A stretch of 46,934 nt of DNA from a virus, in the IMG/VR virus record IMGVR_UViG_3300022539_000142, positions 1-46,934 of that record. One strand, given 5' to 3'. Shown one piece after another: positions 7,325 to 14,779 of the stretch. Made by a program: the position numbers and the translations under genes. Within the stretch, counting starts at the first letter, position 1; each line of letters begins with the position of its first letter. The notes under the pieces are model-generated. The model saw only the letters and a program-made list of their open reading frames with translations, was not told the origin of the DNA and made no database searches.

Positions 7325-8106
7325 TACTTCCTCCCTTCTTTAAACTTCTTAACACCCCTCTCATATGCTCTAAGAAGGGCTTGGAAGCTGTTACCAAATT
7401 CATCAGGTAACAAGTGTTCAACTCCACTTAAGCGACTTCTAGCCTTGTAGTGGCCCTGGGGTACTGTCCTCATATAGTATATAGTCTGTGCTGGATCACC
7501 CTGTTTCTTAGCAGGAATCTGCCTTGTAAAAGCACAGTATACTTCAGAGAAATAACCAGGGATCATCTGGGCTAGCTGACCAGTTAAAAGTGGTTCAATG
7601 CCTATTATGGCTCCAGTTTCCTGATCTTCTCTGATGCGTAAATGTGAGATGATAACGACGTTGCAGGGGAAGTTTGTGATCTGTCGAAGCTTCCCTTCCA
7701 TCAAATTCCTTACCATCATGAAGTGAACATTCCAGATAGGGCCACCAGTTGCTGAGCGTTTTGGATCGAGCTGTAATGCACGCTCCATAGCTGTATCAGT
7801 TAGGGTACTTGTACTGTCGACTATGACAGTAATGTACTTTCCATCCAAGACATCTTGCTTGACATCTCTAACAGCCTTCTCAAACGTTACCCAGCCAGCC
7901 GATGTCTGAGGGATTGTTTCATAGTCAAAGTCCTTCCCTCTATATATCTGCATGGTATCATCACTGTCGAAGACGAAACCTGGAGTGGGAGTGGTACTGG
8001 CGAAGACTGACTTACCTGTTCCATAGTCTCCAGTGATATGGAACTTCCACCATTCAGTGTCGATGGTTATGTCCTTGGCACTTCTCCTAGCTGTTGCTTC
8101 TTGCAT
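7324..8106 (-). CDS. Sak4-like RecA/AAA-type ATPase (single-strand annealing/recombination)
   Basis: This 260-residue P-loop ATPase has Walker A GDYGTGKS at 26-33 and Walker B TVIVDS near 95. A sensor-like IISHLRIRED segment is followed by 'GIEPLLTGQLAQMIPGYFSEVY', the hallmark of phage Sak4 / AAA_24 proteins. Members of this family promote homologous pairing with a partner ssDNA-binding protein. It lies between a RecB/Cas4-like nuclease and an OB-type candidate, which is the usual phage recombination cassette. A GGAG site precedes the start. Confidence 0.87.
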   Translation of the reverse strand: MQEATARRSAKDITIDTEWWKFHITGDYGTGKSVFASTTPTPGFVFDSDDTMQIYRGKDFDYETIPQTSAGWVTFEKAVRDVKQDVLDGKYITVIVDSTSTLTDTAMERALQLDPKRSATGGPIWNVHFMMVRNLMEGKLRQITNFPCNVVIISHLRIREDQETGAIIGIEPLLTGQLAQMIPGYFSEVYCAFTRQIPAKKQGDPAQTIYYMRTVPQGHYKARSRLSGVEHLLPDEFGNSFQALLRAYERGVKKFKEGRK

Positions 8107-8115
8107 AACTAACTC

Positions 8116-9072
8116 CTATTCAATTACTATCAGCTCTTTCTCTGGCACCGACTTAGTCACTTCCCAAGGCTCCTCCTCAAAGAACCCTTCAAGCACTTCC
8201 TTTCCAAGGGGTGCATTCTGTTCACACAGGGGAGCATAGGTACATCTACCATAGCGGTAGCAATTATCATGCTTCATAGGCCAGACACCTCTCTCTTCAT
8301 TCCTGAGCATATCTTCAGCTGTACTCATGAGAGAGATTCTCCAGGATTCAAGATCTCCATCTGTATAGATCTGTGGAACCCTCTTGAAGTCTATCTTAGG
8401 TTCACCGTACAAACCTGTGACTTTGCTCTTGTAAGCACTTATATGGTGAATAGCTATGAAGCAGCCTTCAGGTGGCTCTTTGTTGACTCGCTTGCTTGCA
8501 TAGGAGTAACCCATGAGCTGGGCGCTTCTGTTAAGGCGGGATTCTACGAGGCTCATTGACTGGCCAGTACTCTTCTGGTCGAGGTGCCAAGGCATTTGGT
8601 TTAACTCAAGGCCAAGATCAAGTTTTCCTGTGAACCAGAAGCCTCCTTGATATGCTATAAGGGGGAAGGTTAGCTGCTCCAGTTCACTAGGCATCATCTT
8701 AATCTGAAATACCTGTTCAACCGAAGTCACCTTCAGCATACCTTCATCAAAGTTGAAATGACCAATGTAGGCAACCAGTGATTTCAAGCAATTCTCAAGG
8801 GTTCGGTAGTCGTCTACGAAGATTTGCTTAGCAGTTTCTTCTTCCCAGGTTTTCTTGATGCCAGCAATAGCACATTCAATGGCTTTGCCATCTCGTGTCC
8901 AGCCATTCTCCAGGATATGGCGGTAAAAACCTTCCATACCACCATGCCAGGTTGAGCCATATCTTAGTGCTGTTGAGCCTTGGTTGGGTTTAAGTCCTCG
9001 GGTGTTTTGCCAGTAGGATTTGCGGTCACAAGTGTCTTGCTGTTCTCTTTTAGTATTGTCTAGTTTTAGCAT
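8116..9072 (-). CDS. PD-(D/E)XK nuclease, RecB/Cas4-like with probable Fe-S cysteines
   Basis: This 318-residue protein has an N-terminal 'STALRYGSTWHGGMEGF' helix, as in RecB-type nucleases. A 'TGKLDL' Asp is followed by 'HLDQKSTG', giving D ... D-x-K catalytic residues. One Cys near the N-terminus (TCDRKSYW) and three near the C-terminus (NC..YGRC...PLC) fit the AddB/Cas4 four-cysteine iron-sulfur arrangement. It is probably the exonuclease partner of the adjacent Sak4-like ATPase. It follows the structured gap 9073-9259, with a hairpin about 30 bp upstream of its start. Confidence 0.85.
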   Translation of the reverse strand: MLKLDNTKREQQDTCDRKSYWQNTRGLKPNQGSTALRYGSTWHGGMEGFYRHILENGWTRDGKAIECAIAGIKKTWEEETAKQIFVDDYRTLENCLKSLVAYIGHFNFDEGMLKVTSVEQVFQIKMMPSELEQLTFPLIAYQGGFWFTGKLDLGLELNQMPWHLDQKSTGQSMSLVESRLNRSAQLMGYSYASKRVNKEPPEGCFIAIHHISAYKSKVTGLYGEPKIDFKRVPQIYTDGDLESWRISLMSTAEDMLRNEERGVWPMKHDNCYRYGRCTYAPLCEQNAPLGKEVLEGFFEEEPWEVTKSVPEKELIVIE

Positions 9073-9259
9073 TCCTTAACCCTTTCTGCTCATAAAGCAA
9101 TACGTGGCCTGATGCCACTTTGGGTTTGGTAGTAAAACTGCTGCTCACTCTTGCACTCCACTGACTGTCTAGTCTGCTAAGATAGACAGACAGCTTCACA
9201 GCGCGCATGAACAGCAGCTCTGTTCCTGCTCACCTCCCAGTAAGTGGGACTGTATTGGA
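9073..9259 (-). ncRNA. Candidate structured leader or small RNA upstream of the nuclease gene
   Basis: The 187-bp gap has no supported gene but holds three exact hairpins: GAACAG-5 nt-CTGTTC (9209-9225), CTGTCTA-11 nt-TAGACAG (9165-9189) and GTGGC-5 nt-GCCAC (9104-9118). The last lies just upstream of the nuclease ribosome site. It resembles no tRNA. It may be a 5' leader controlling nuclease translation or a processed RNA. Confidence 0.4.
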
Positions 9260-9673
9260 CTACTCGATTCCTGGAAGCGTGATTCCCAAGCTGTCCAGAA
9301 GGGCCTTTGCAACCTTCTGCTCTTTCTCAGACATCTTGCTGAGGTTTGCAGCAACTTCTGTAACAGAGATCTTGGGAGCTGCAGGGGCTCGGACTGACCA
9401 GTCACTCTTCATCAGGCCATCGAAGACCTTATTGATAGAGTCTTCTGCGTCCTTGCCTGCTCTACCAGCTGCAGCATCACCGAGCTTATGGCCAAGGCCA
9501 AAAGGGCCAAGTAAAACCTGGATCTTTTCAGGAAGGCTCTTGAAAGCAAATGACATTGCTCCCTTTGTCCCTCCGGCAACAGTAATGATCACTGTACCTG
9601 GCTTGGTAGCCAAGTCTTTAGTGAGCTTTTTAGGTCTTTTTACTGTTGCAGCTTCTGGTTTTGTTTCTGCCAT
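9260..9673 (-). CDS. Phage protein of unknown function
   Basis: This 137-residue protein starts after GAGGAG. It has a basic Ala/Lys-rich N-terminus and a compact middle (TVIITVAGGTKGAMSFAFKSLPEKIQ). A charged helical C-terminus ends in a hydrophobic, Pro-containing tail. No family was recognised. It sits between the RHH protein and the recombination genes. Confidence 0.7.
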   Translation of the reverse strand: MAETKPEAATVKRPKKLTKDLATKPGTVIITVAGGTKGAMSFAFKSLPEKIQVLLGPFGLGHKLGDAAAGRAGKDAEDSINKVFDGLMKSDWSVRAPAAPKISVTEVAANLSKMSEKEQKVAKALLDSLGITLPGIE

Positions 9674-9675
9674 GA

Positions 9676-9849
9676 CTACTTCTCCTCTTTTAAAAAGGTT
9701 TCAATTATATACCTTAGCAGATACGCTAGGGTATAGTCCTTATCCAAGGCTATTTGTCGTAGCCTTCTATGCACGTCAGGGCTAAGTAGTACCTGAACCC
9801 ACTTAAATCCACCTCCTTTCTTTTGCTGGTTGTTAGGCACTTTGCCCAT
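9676..9849 (-). CDS. Ribbon-helix-helix DNA-binding protein
   Basis: This 57-residue protein starts at the ATG at 9849 after GGAGG; the frame extends 15 codons upstream. Residues about 16-54 (WVQVLLSPDVHRRLRQIAL...LAYLLRYIIETFL) fit a ribbon-helix-helix fold: one beta strand and two helices. Such proteins are dimeric and bind short palindromes. It is a natural candidate reader of one of the repeated operators in this genome, but that link is inference. Confidence 0.75.
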   Translation of the reverse strand: MGKVPNNQQKKGGGFKWVQVLLSPDVHRRLRQIALDKDYTLAYLLRYIIETFLKEEK

Positions 9850-9917
9850 TTCGTCCTCCAGTTTATGAAGAACATAATAACATTTTTTGCCCAAGATGTC
9901 AAGACTTTAATTCAAGG

Positions 9918-10175
9918 TTAGATATGCACAGTAGGCTCAATATGCTGTTCCTTGCGTATCTCCTTTATAACAGGATCTTTTAATGCATGAGCAAGTGCAT
10001 CTCCTAACCTTTCTACAGCTATGACCATCGAAGCTATCTGTCCAGAGCCTGTAAAGGGAGACATCAATAGCTTTACTTTCTCCTCTAGTAGCTGTATCTT
10101 CTGGTCTTGCTTGTCCATCAGCATTGCATAACGCTGGATACGCTTCTCCAGCATTGCTTTTGTTACTCTTGGCAT
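9918..10175 (-). CDS. Coiled-coil protein of unknown function
   Basis: This 85-residue protein has a strong N-terminal coiled coil (about 5-40) and a helical C-terminus. It starts after AAGGAGGTGAG. No domain was recognised. Confidence 0.65.
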   Translation of the reverse strand: MPRVTKAMLEKRIQRYAMLMDKQDQKIQLLEEKVKLLMSPFTGSGQIASMVIAVERLGDALAHALKDPVIKEIRKEQHIEPTVHI

Positions 10176-10179
10176 GGTC

Positions 10180-10416
10180 TCACCTCCTTTTTAAAAGTTC
10201 ACATCTTTTGCTTTGTATTGCTTGGACACTACGGGCTAACAGCAAGTGAAGCATTACGTCGGAGTGCCATCTCGCCATAATCAGGTTGCATTCCCTCTCG
10301 CTCCACCTTTCAAGCCTAGCAGAAGCCTTCGAATGCTTATGATAGTATTTAGCTCTTTGTGCATTGCGCTTCTTAGTATGCCTTAGCCTCCATTTCTTGT
10401 TGTGCTTATAACTCAT
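10180..10416 (-). CDS. Myb/SANT-like HTH protein
   Basis: This 78-residue protein has a very basic N-terminus (Lys/Arg/His-rich). A SANT-like tri-helical motif follows, with 'RWSERECNLIMARW' opening it and 'LLARSVQAIQSKRCELLK' as the recognition helix. This layout is common in small phage DNA-binding proteins. It starts after AAGGAGGTGAT. Confidence 0.65.
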   Translation of the reverse strand: MSYKHNKKWRLRHTKKRNAQRAKYYHKHSKASARLERWSERECNLIMARWHSDVMLHLLLARSVQAIQSKRCELLKRR

Positions 10417-10428
10417 TCTATCACCTCC

Positions 10429-10650
10429 TTATTGCTCACCATCATAAGATAACATTCCCAAAAGGCCTCTTTCCTCTGACGATAGCTTGTGATTTACGCA
10501 GGCTAATTGCTGCTCAACTTGAAATCTGGTACCCCATGTCAGACATTCCTTGAGAAATGCCTTGAGAAATTCTGACTGCTCATTATCTGATTGGTTTGCG
10601 AGTAGAGCACCGATGTAAGACCAGCTTAATTCTTGTAGACCTAGCTTCAT
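10429..10650 (-). CDS. Small helical protein of unknown function
   Basis: This 73-residue protein starts at the ATG at 10650 after GGAGGTGAT; the frame runs nine codons further up, into the ligase gene. The sequence is helical, with one Cys pair far apart. It is translationally linked to the ligase stop. No family was recognised. Confidence 0.6.
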   Translation of the reverse strand: MKLGLQELSWSYIGALLANQSDNEQSEFLKAFLKECLTWGTRFQVEQQLACVNHKLSSEERGLLGMLSYDGEQ

Positions 10651-11495
10651 TCTATCACCTCCACGGCGACTGCACAAATAGGTACTCCACCTATAGTTTT
10701 GTCCTTCTCATGCTTGACCTTCAAAGTGCAACCAATAAGATCTGCTCTATTGTTCCAATACATCTTTCTCTTGGCATGATCAAGTTTACCAGCACCTACG
10801 GAGAAGTGGGTGCCATCATCTCCTCTAACTTCAAAGGCTCCGATCATTCCCTTAGGATTACCTTCTTTGGAGATAGCTTCAGTTATTGAAGCTATGTAAT
10901 ACTCATCCTCCTCAGTAGGCTTGAATTTCAGCATATAGGAGCTGCGCTTCTTCTCATATTCAGAAATAGCACTACGGAGTATGATGCCTTCATAGCCCTC
11001 ACTGGTATAGGCATTTGCCTGTTCCAGCCAGTTCTCAGGAGTAACAATATTGTAGGGGACTCGGATTAGTGGCCCTTCGAAGCAGCCAATCTTTTCCTTG
11101 AGGACTAAAGTATGAACCCTTTGCCACTGAGATGCTGCACCTTGGTGGTCAAAGACGTGGAACTCTAGCTGTGCAGTATCAGGGTTAGGATTCACCTTTC
11201 TACTTGCTGCAGAGTGTATTCTTTCGAAGTTCCAACCATGTTTGTAAAGCTCCCCATCAAGCTCAAGGAGACTGTTTTTGAAGCCTTCCCTGAGTGCCTC
11301 CTTGATAAGGTCAAAAAACTTGAACTCATTTCCATAGCTACTCAACAGTACAGGCTCATCGTGGAACCACTCAACCCTACACCTTTCCCCTTTGAGTTTT
11401 GGCTGGGCGAACATGGAGTCTCCTAGACTCCTTACCAGTCTGTCGGATACTAGCTTTGCTAGCATTATTCCTTCTCGCTTTGGTCTTTCAGCCAT
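10647..11495 (-). CDS. ATP-dependent DNA ligase
   Basis: This 282-residue enzyme seals nicks in phage DNA. It has motif I KLKGER with the adenylated Lys at 33; the usual Asp two positions on is Lys. It also has 'LELDGELY' (motif III-type Glu near 82), 'EGYEGIILR' (motif IV) and 'YMLKFKP' (motif V). The C-terminal 80 residues fit the OB domain. The length matches minimal ligases with only the nucleotidyltransferase and OB domains. The start follows AAGGAGGTG by 8 nt and overlaps the preceding gene by 31 bp. Confidence 0.9.
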   Translation of the reverse strand: MAERPKREGIMLAKLVSDRLVRSLGDSMFAQPKLKGERCRVEWFHDEPVLLSSYGNEFKFFDLIKEALREGFKNSLLELDGELYKHGWNFERIHSAASRKVNPNPDTAQLEFHVFDHQGAASQWQRVHTLVLKEKIGCFEGPLIRVPYNIVTPENWLEQANAYTSEGYEGIILRSAISEYEKKRSSYMLKFKPTEEDEYYIASITEAISKEGNPKGMIGAFEVRGDDGTHFSVGAGKLDHAKRKMYWNNRADLIGCTLKVKHEKDKTIGGVPICAVAVEVIE

Positions 11496-11647
11496 TTGTT
11501 TAACACCTCCTTTTCATACTCCCTACCCAGGTTAAAAGCTTCCCAAATTCTCTCGTGATTCTCCATAAAGTTCTCTGGCAGTTTGTTGGGTGCTGATAAG
11601 CTTATCAATTTCCCAAGAATTTCCCGTTCTTTAACCGATGCTGTCAT
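11465..11647 (-). CDS. Small helical protein of unknown function
   Basis: This 60-residue protein, predicted to be alpha-helical and charged, starts after GGAGG and overlaps the ligase start. No family was recognised. Confidence 0.6.
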   Translation of the reverse strand: MTASVKEREILGKLISLSAPNKLPENFMENHERIWEAFNLGREYEKEVLNKWLKDQSEKE

Positions 11648-11841
11648 TGTCTTTTACCTCCTTTATAGTATTCCCATTTACAGTGTACTCCACTACTACC
11701 TCCCTGGTCTTCCGGCTGATAGTCGTAGTAGCTGAAGAAATAGTCCTGGTTCCTCTGTAGATGCTTGAGCCGGTCAGGTAGTGGCTTCCAAGCTCTTACC
11801 AAAGGGTAGTAAGTGGCATCTATGATTAGGACTTTGTTCAT
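11644..11841 (-). CDS. Small protein of unknown function
   Basis: This 65-residue protein starts at the ATG at 11841, which overlaps the stop of the preceding gene (ATGA), so translation is coupled. It has a hydrophobic start (MNKVLIIDATYYPLVRAW) and an aromatic-rich middle. No domain was recognised. Confidence 0.55.
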   Translation of the reverse strand: MNKVLIIDATYYPLVRAWKPLPDRLKHLQRNQDYFFSYYDYQPEDQGGSSGVHCKWEYYKGGKRQ

Positions 11842-12017
11842 TCTTTCTTCATTACCTCTTCCAGCCTGGAAAGCCAATCATCCAGAAACATCCTATGCCT
11901 ATGAAGTGAATCTTCCATTGAGGCTGCTGTACTCTGCATTACACCAGCTGCAACTCTGATAGCATTTCCTCCTGATCTGACATCATCAGCTCCAAGGAGT
12001 GTTATGAATTCAGCCAT
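11838..12017 (-). CDS. Small protein of unknown function (59 aa)
   Basis: This short ORF begins MAEFITLLGADDVRSGG and ends RLEEVMKKE. It starts after AAGGAGGTAAAC and its stop overlaps the next start by ATGA. The centre (AIRVAAGVMQSTAAS) is followed by a charged helix. The ribosome site and coupling strongly support it. No family was recognised. Confidence 0.7.
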   Translation of the reverse strand: MAEFITLLGADDVRSGGNAIRVAAGVMQSTAASMEDSLHRHRMFLDDWLSRLEEVMKKE

Positions 12018-12019
12018 GT

Positions 12020-12178
12020 TTACCTCCTTCCTAGGTTTTGACGCTCGACGTAGTTACCACAGTGAGGACAGGTAGAACCATAGCCACCGTTATAAGCCTG
12101 CCACCACTTGCGAGCCTTCCACATTCCCACCAGGAAACCTATAATAACTCCCATTAAGATAAGTGCGATGCTATCCAT
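12020..12178 (-). CDS. Small single-pass membrane protein with a CPHC motif
   Basis: This 52-residue protein has an N-terminal transmembrane helix (residues about 3-20, IALILMGVIIGFLVGMW). A basic/aromatic stretch and CPHCGNY follow near the C-terminus. A GGAGGTGAG site precedes the start. The topology suggests a cytoplasmic zinc-hook tail. Its function is unknown. Confidence 0.7.
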   Translation of the reverse strand: MDSIALILMGVIIGFLVGMWKARKWWQAYNGGYGSTCPHCGNYVERQNLGRR

Positions 12179-12183
12179 CTATC

Positions 12184-12609
12184 TCACCTCCTCTCCCTCT
12201 TAAGAAATTCCTTCTCTGCATCAGAGAGTTTCCCCTCTATCCTTTCAATATCTTCAAGGGAGTAATGATCCTCCTTCATGAGGGTCAATCTCCTCATCTT
12301 GTCCGAGTCATCATCCATAATAACCCTCTCCACCTTCCCATTCTTATTCTTCTTAAAGGCTATGAAAGGGGAGAAGGCTATCCTTTTTAGGACTATCCAG
12401 AACCTGGAGTCCTCAAATCTACTAACTATTTGGAACTGGGAAGCAGTAACAGGGTCTATCTTGGCAAGGACTTTTAACTCCTTAACAAACAACTTCTTCT
12501 TATCCTTCTGATCTTGTCGAGAGTCAGCTGGAAAGAGCATCTGCTCTCCTGTCTCCAGTTCATTGCCAGCTTTCTGCAACCATCTGATAATTATTTCTTG
12601 GGCATCCAT
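12184..12609 (-). CDS. Phage protein of unknown function
   Basis: This 141-residue charged protein has a helical N-terminus, a beta-containing middle (RFWIVLKRIAFSPFIAFKKN) and a helical C-terminus. Its ribosome site is weak. A GTCAA palindrome lies only 11 bp upstream of the start, so binding there, or the RNA hairpin, could control its expression. No family was recognised. Confidence 0.6.
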   Translation of the reverse strand: MDAQEIIIRWLQKAGNELETGEQMLFPADSRQDQKDKKKLFVKELKVLAKIDPVTASQFQIVSRFEDSRFWIVLKRIAFSPFIAFKKNKNGKVERVIMDDDSDKMRRLTLMKEDHYSLEDIERIEGKLSDAEKEFLKRERR

Positions 12610-12619
12610 TTGTTTCCAG

Positions 12620-12640
12620 AAAGGTCAATTAATGACTTTT
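12620..12640. promoter_or_regulatory. GTCAA palindrome, site 2
   Basis: AAAGGTCAA, spacer TTA, ATGACTTTT (two mismatches from perfect symmetry), 11 bp from a start codon. This is too close to act as a promoter for that gene, which argues for an operator, a stoperator or an RNA-level role. Confidence 0.7.
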
Positions 12641-12655
12641 ATACTTGGTTATTTA

Positions 12656-13012
12656 TCAGTATGGCAATCTTTTGTGATCTACAATGAACTTAGAATACCA
12701 CTCCATATACTCTGAAGGCAGCATGTATGATGTTACCTTGAAATCTTTATCTTCATCTACAAAGTATATGCCTCCATCTTTCACGTCTACCCAGTACCAT
12801 GATCCATTGATCTTTACCTTTGTTTGCACATGGTCTGAGCCATCTATTTTTCCAAGTGCTACTGCAGTATCAAAGACCTCTACGAGAATTGCGGTTGCGT
12901 AGATGACTTTGTGTCTGCATAGTGGATCGAAGGGTAGTCTGGCTGAGTCAGTTGTTCTACACCCTACCATCAGAAAGGCCATTACAGCCAACACTAACAT
13001 TACTCTTTTCAT
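12656..13012 (-). CDS. Lipoprotein with transglutaminase-like C-H-D pattern
   Basis: This 118-residue protein has a signal peptide ending in a lipobox (LMVGC, lipidated Cys18), so it should be anchored in the cell envelope. After it, Cys32 in 'DPLCRHKV', His61 in 'SDHVQTKV' and Asp76 in 'WYWVDV' are spaced as in the transglutaminase-like cysteine protease fold, including the typical 'G.WYWVDV' strand. A phage lipoprotein made from the early arm could act in superinfection exclusion; that role is inferred. The catalytic assignment is tentative. Confidence 0.7.
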   Translation of the reverse strand: MKRVMLVLAVMAFLMVGCRTTDSARLPFDPLCRHKVIYATAILVEVFDTAVALGKIDGSDHVQTKVKINGSWYWVDVKDGGIYFVDEDKDFKVTSYMLPSEYMEWYSKFIVDHKRLPY

Positions 13013-13029
13013 CTTTCTAATCCTCCCAG

Positions 13030-13452
13030 TTAAGGTTTACCACCAGAGACAAGTATCGTCCTTGCTACTGGATATACCTGAATCAGCTTCTTTATCAAGT
13101 CTTCCCTTGCCCACCCATTAAGTACCTTTGGACAGATTGGACAAGTGCTCATCTCTATATCCCGCCTCTCCAAAGGGAGCTTCTTCAATCGCTCAGCCTC
13201 CTTCACAGTAACCTTCCTTGATTGAAGGTAAGGCATCAACTGCTCATTTAGCATTGTCTCCATATGAAAGAACTGAACTGTCTCACCCTCACAGAGGTAG
13301 CAGTGAGTTACTGCTCGTATCAAGTATGGCTTAGGAGGAACTAGGGGCTTTTTTCCTTTTGGTACTGCCTTTGGAGTTACTCCTAGAGACTTTGCCAGAG
13401 CCCTTTCTTTTGCGTTTAGCCTGTTCCACTGTGCTTCGCTTACCTGTACCAT
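13030..13452 (-). CDS. Zinc-binding protein of unknown function
   Basis: This 140-residue protein has CYLC and CPIC pairs about 55 residues apart, predicted to bind one zinc. It has a basic N-terminus and a helical tail. It starts after AAAGGAG and overlaps the C-terminal 40 codons of the preceding gene in another frame. No family was recognised. Confidence 0.7.
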   Translation of the reverse strand: MVQVSEAQWNRLNAKERALAKSLGVTPKAVPKGKKPLVPPKPYLIRAVTHCYLCEGETVQFFHMETMLNEQLMPYLQSRKVTVKEAERLKKLPLERRDIEMSTCPICPKVLNGWAREDLIKKLIQVYPVARTILVSGGKP

Positions 13453-13747
13453 GTGCTATCTCCTTTCCAAGAGGTTTGACCCTACCACTCTTACTAACGA
13501 AGAAGACTTTGTCTTCAGAAATTTCAGGTACCTTGCTGAGGTAGATAGTCCACTTGCCATCCTCCGACTCCCTTGAGATATTTAGTACGTCTGCAAGCTC
13601 CTTATAGGCACGCCTTAGCTTCATCCTTTCCCTATAGAGCTGTATCCTTAAACGCTCCATCTCTTCAAATGAGGAGCACTTAATAGCAATGCACTCACCA
13701 CCCTCTGAAGAAAGGACTTTGTCAAAGATCTTCTGAATGCTTATCAA
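13331..13747 (-). CDS. Protein of unknown function with Lys/Ser-rich tail overlapping the next gene
   Basis: This 138-residue protein starts at a TTG after GGGAGGTGAAACAGA. Residues 1-95 look folded (helices, then WTIYLSKVPEISEDKVFFV). The last 40 are a Lys/Arg/Ser-rich tail lying entirely inside the following gene in another frame. The overlap of about 122 bp is far longer than elsewhere in this genome. An A-AAA-AAG run lies inside it. Confidence 0.6.
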   Translation of the reverse strand: MISIQKIFDKVLSSEGGECIAIKCSSFEEMERLRIQLYRERMKLRRAYKELADVLNISRESEDGKWTIYLSKVPEISEDKVFFVSKSGRVKPLGKEIAHGTGKRSTVEQAKRKRKGSGKVSRSNSKGSTKRKKAPSSS

Positions 13748-13762
13748 TCTGTTTCACCTCCC

Positions 13763-13957
13763 CTATTTTATCCATACCTTTTCAATAAAGATTGCTCCAC
13801 CGTCACGCACTCGCTTGAGCAGTCGCTGAAAAACCTTTGATGGGTCTATAGACATTACTCCACTGTCCTGGAATGGTATTTCAGGGGTAAAGTCATGGTG
13901 CTCAATTTCTCTTCCTGTTCTACCGTAGCTGGTTACTCTAACTCCTGGTTTCATCAT
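13763..13957 (-). CDS. Small protein of unknown function
   Basis: This 64-residue protein starts after GGAGGTGAG and overlaps the end of the preceding gene by 20 bp. It has a mixed beta/alpha composition. No family was recognised. Confidence 0.6.
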   Translation of the reverse strand: MMKPGVRVTSYGRTGREIEHHDFTPEIPFQDSGVMSIDPSKVFQRLLKRVRDGGAIFIEKVWIK

Positions 13958-14096
13958 ATCTCACCTCCTTCTTTCCTGGCCAGACATCACCTAGGGTTGC
14001 CTTGGTTGGCTTTCTTTCCCTTGGAGCATACCGTCTAAGGAGTTGTTCGAGCTTCTCCCTAGTCAGCTTCCCATCAATGAGAATGATCTTGCTCAT
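13938..14096 (-). CDS. Small basic protein of unknown function
   Basis: The 52-residue form starts at the ATG at 14096, which overlaps the preceding stop as ATGA. The upstream ATG of the same frame lies deep in the previous gene and lacks a ribosome site. The sequence begins MSKIILIDGKLTREKLEQLLRRY. No family was recognised. Confidence 0.55.
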   Translation of the reverse strand: MSKIILIDGKLTREKLEQLLRRYAPRERKPTKATLGDVWPGKKEVRYDETRS

Positions 14097-14362
14097 GCCA
14101 TAGTACATACAGTACAAGTGTATATAGTGGAGGGGTAAGGCCTGAAGTAAAGCATCCCAGGGGGATACCTCTCTCCGCATGCACTACAGGGAACTGTGAC
14201 AGCTGCCCAAGGTTCGTTTGTAATAGTGATGAAGACCTTATCCTTCTTATGGTTGTAGATAGCTTTCACTACTGACCAGCCTTCATCGATCCACCTCCAT
14301 ACAGCGTCCCTTACCCAGGGACTACTACTTCGAGTGGTTATTAGTTCTTTTGTTTCGGGCAT
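14093..14362 (-). CDS. Zinc-ribbon protein
   Basis: This 89-residue protein has CSAC and CTVC knuckles in its C-terminal third. It has an N-terminal Trp-rich region (SPWVRDAVWRWIDEGWSVV). It starts after AAAGGAGG. Its function is unknown. Confidence 0.68.
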   Translation of the reverse strand: MPETKELITTRSSSPWVRDAVWRWIDEGWSVVKAIYNHKKDKVFITITNEPWAAVTVPCSACGERYPPGMLYFRPYPSTIYTCTVCTMA

Positions 14363-14570
14363 TGCTTAACCTCCTTTCCAGATACTTAGTGATTAAGTTT
14401 TCGATTGTATCTCTACATGTTACACAAAGATCATTGATCCACATTTTTGTTCTGCTCTGTGGTTTAAATGGCTTCGAGTCAGAGAGCACTATTTCGCAGA
14501 GCGCAAATGTACCGGCACTTCGGGCAATTTCCCTCTGGCATGCATCACAGAAGGTCTTTGTCTCTTTCAT
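14325..14570 (-). CDS. Zinc-binding protein
   Basis: This protein of about 81 residues starts at the ATG at 14570, 8 nt after GGAGG. CDAC near the start and CVTC near residue 50 form a probable zinc site, and a basic helical tail follows. It overlaps the following gene by about 38 bp. No family was recognised. Confidence 0.65.
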   Translation of the reverse strand: MKETKTFCDACQREIARSAGTFALCEIVLSDSKPFKPQSRTKMWINDLCVTCRDTIENLITKYLERRLSNARNKRTNNHSK

Positions 14571-14575
14571 CTCTT

Positions 14576-14779
14576 TCACCTCCTCTTATAGTCTTCACAA
14601 TCTTTTGCTGACGACATCTTCCGCTCGTAGTCATCCTCTGTATCCTTGAACTGATCTATTCTCCAATGTTTCTTTCTGCAGTATATTTCTACGTCCCAAC
14701 CTAAGGTATCGTCAGACCAATCCTCCTCTGCAGGTATAACAACAAAGTCTATGCAGGACAAACAGATCTCGTCTGTCAT
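14576..14779 (-). CDS. Small acidic cysteine-containing protein
   Basis: This 67-residue acidic protein has CLSC near the N-terminus and single Cys residues later. It starts after GAGGAGG. No family was recognised. It belongs to the run of tiny metal-binding-type proteins. Confidence 0.6.
   Translation of the reverse strand: MTDEICLSCIDFVVIPAEEDWSDDTLGWDVEIYCRKKHWRIDQFKDTEDDYERKMSSAKDCEDYKRR

Noticed and set aside
9196-9405. 69-residue minus-strand ORF
   Set aside because: It is an antisense-frame shadow of the 9260-9673 gene and the structured gap, without a ribosome site.
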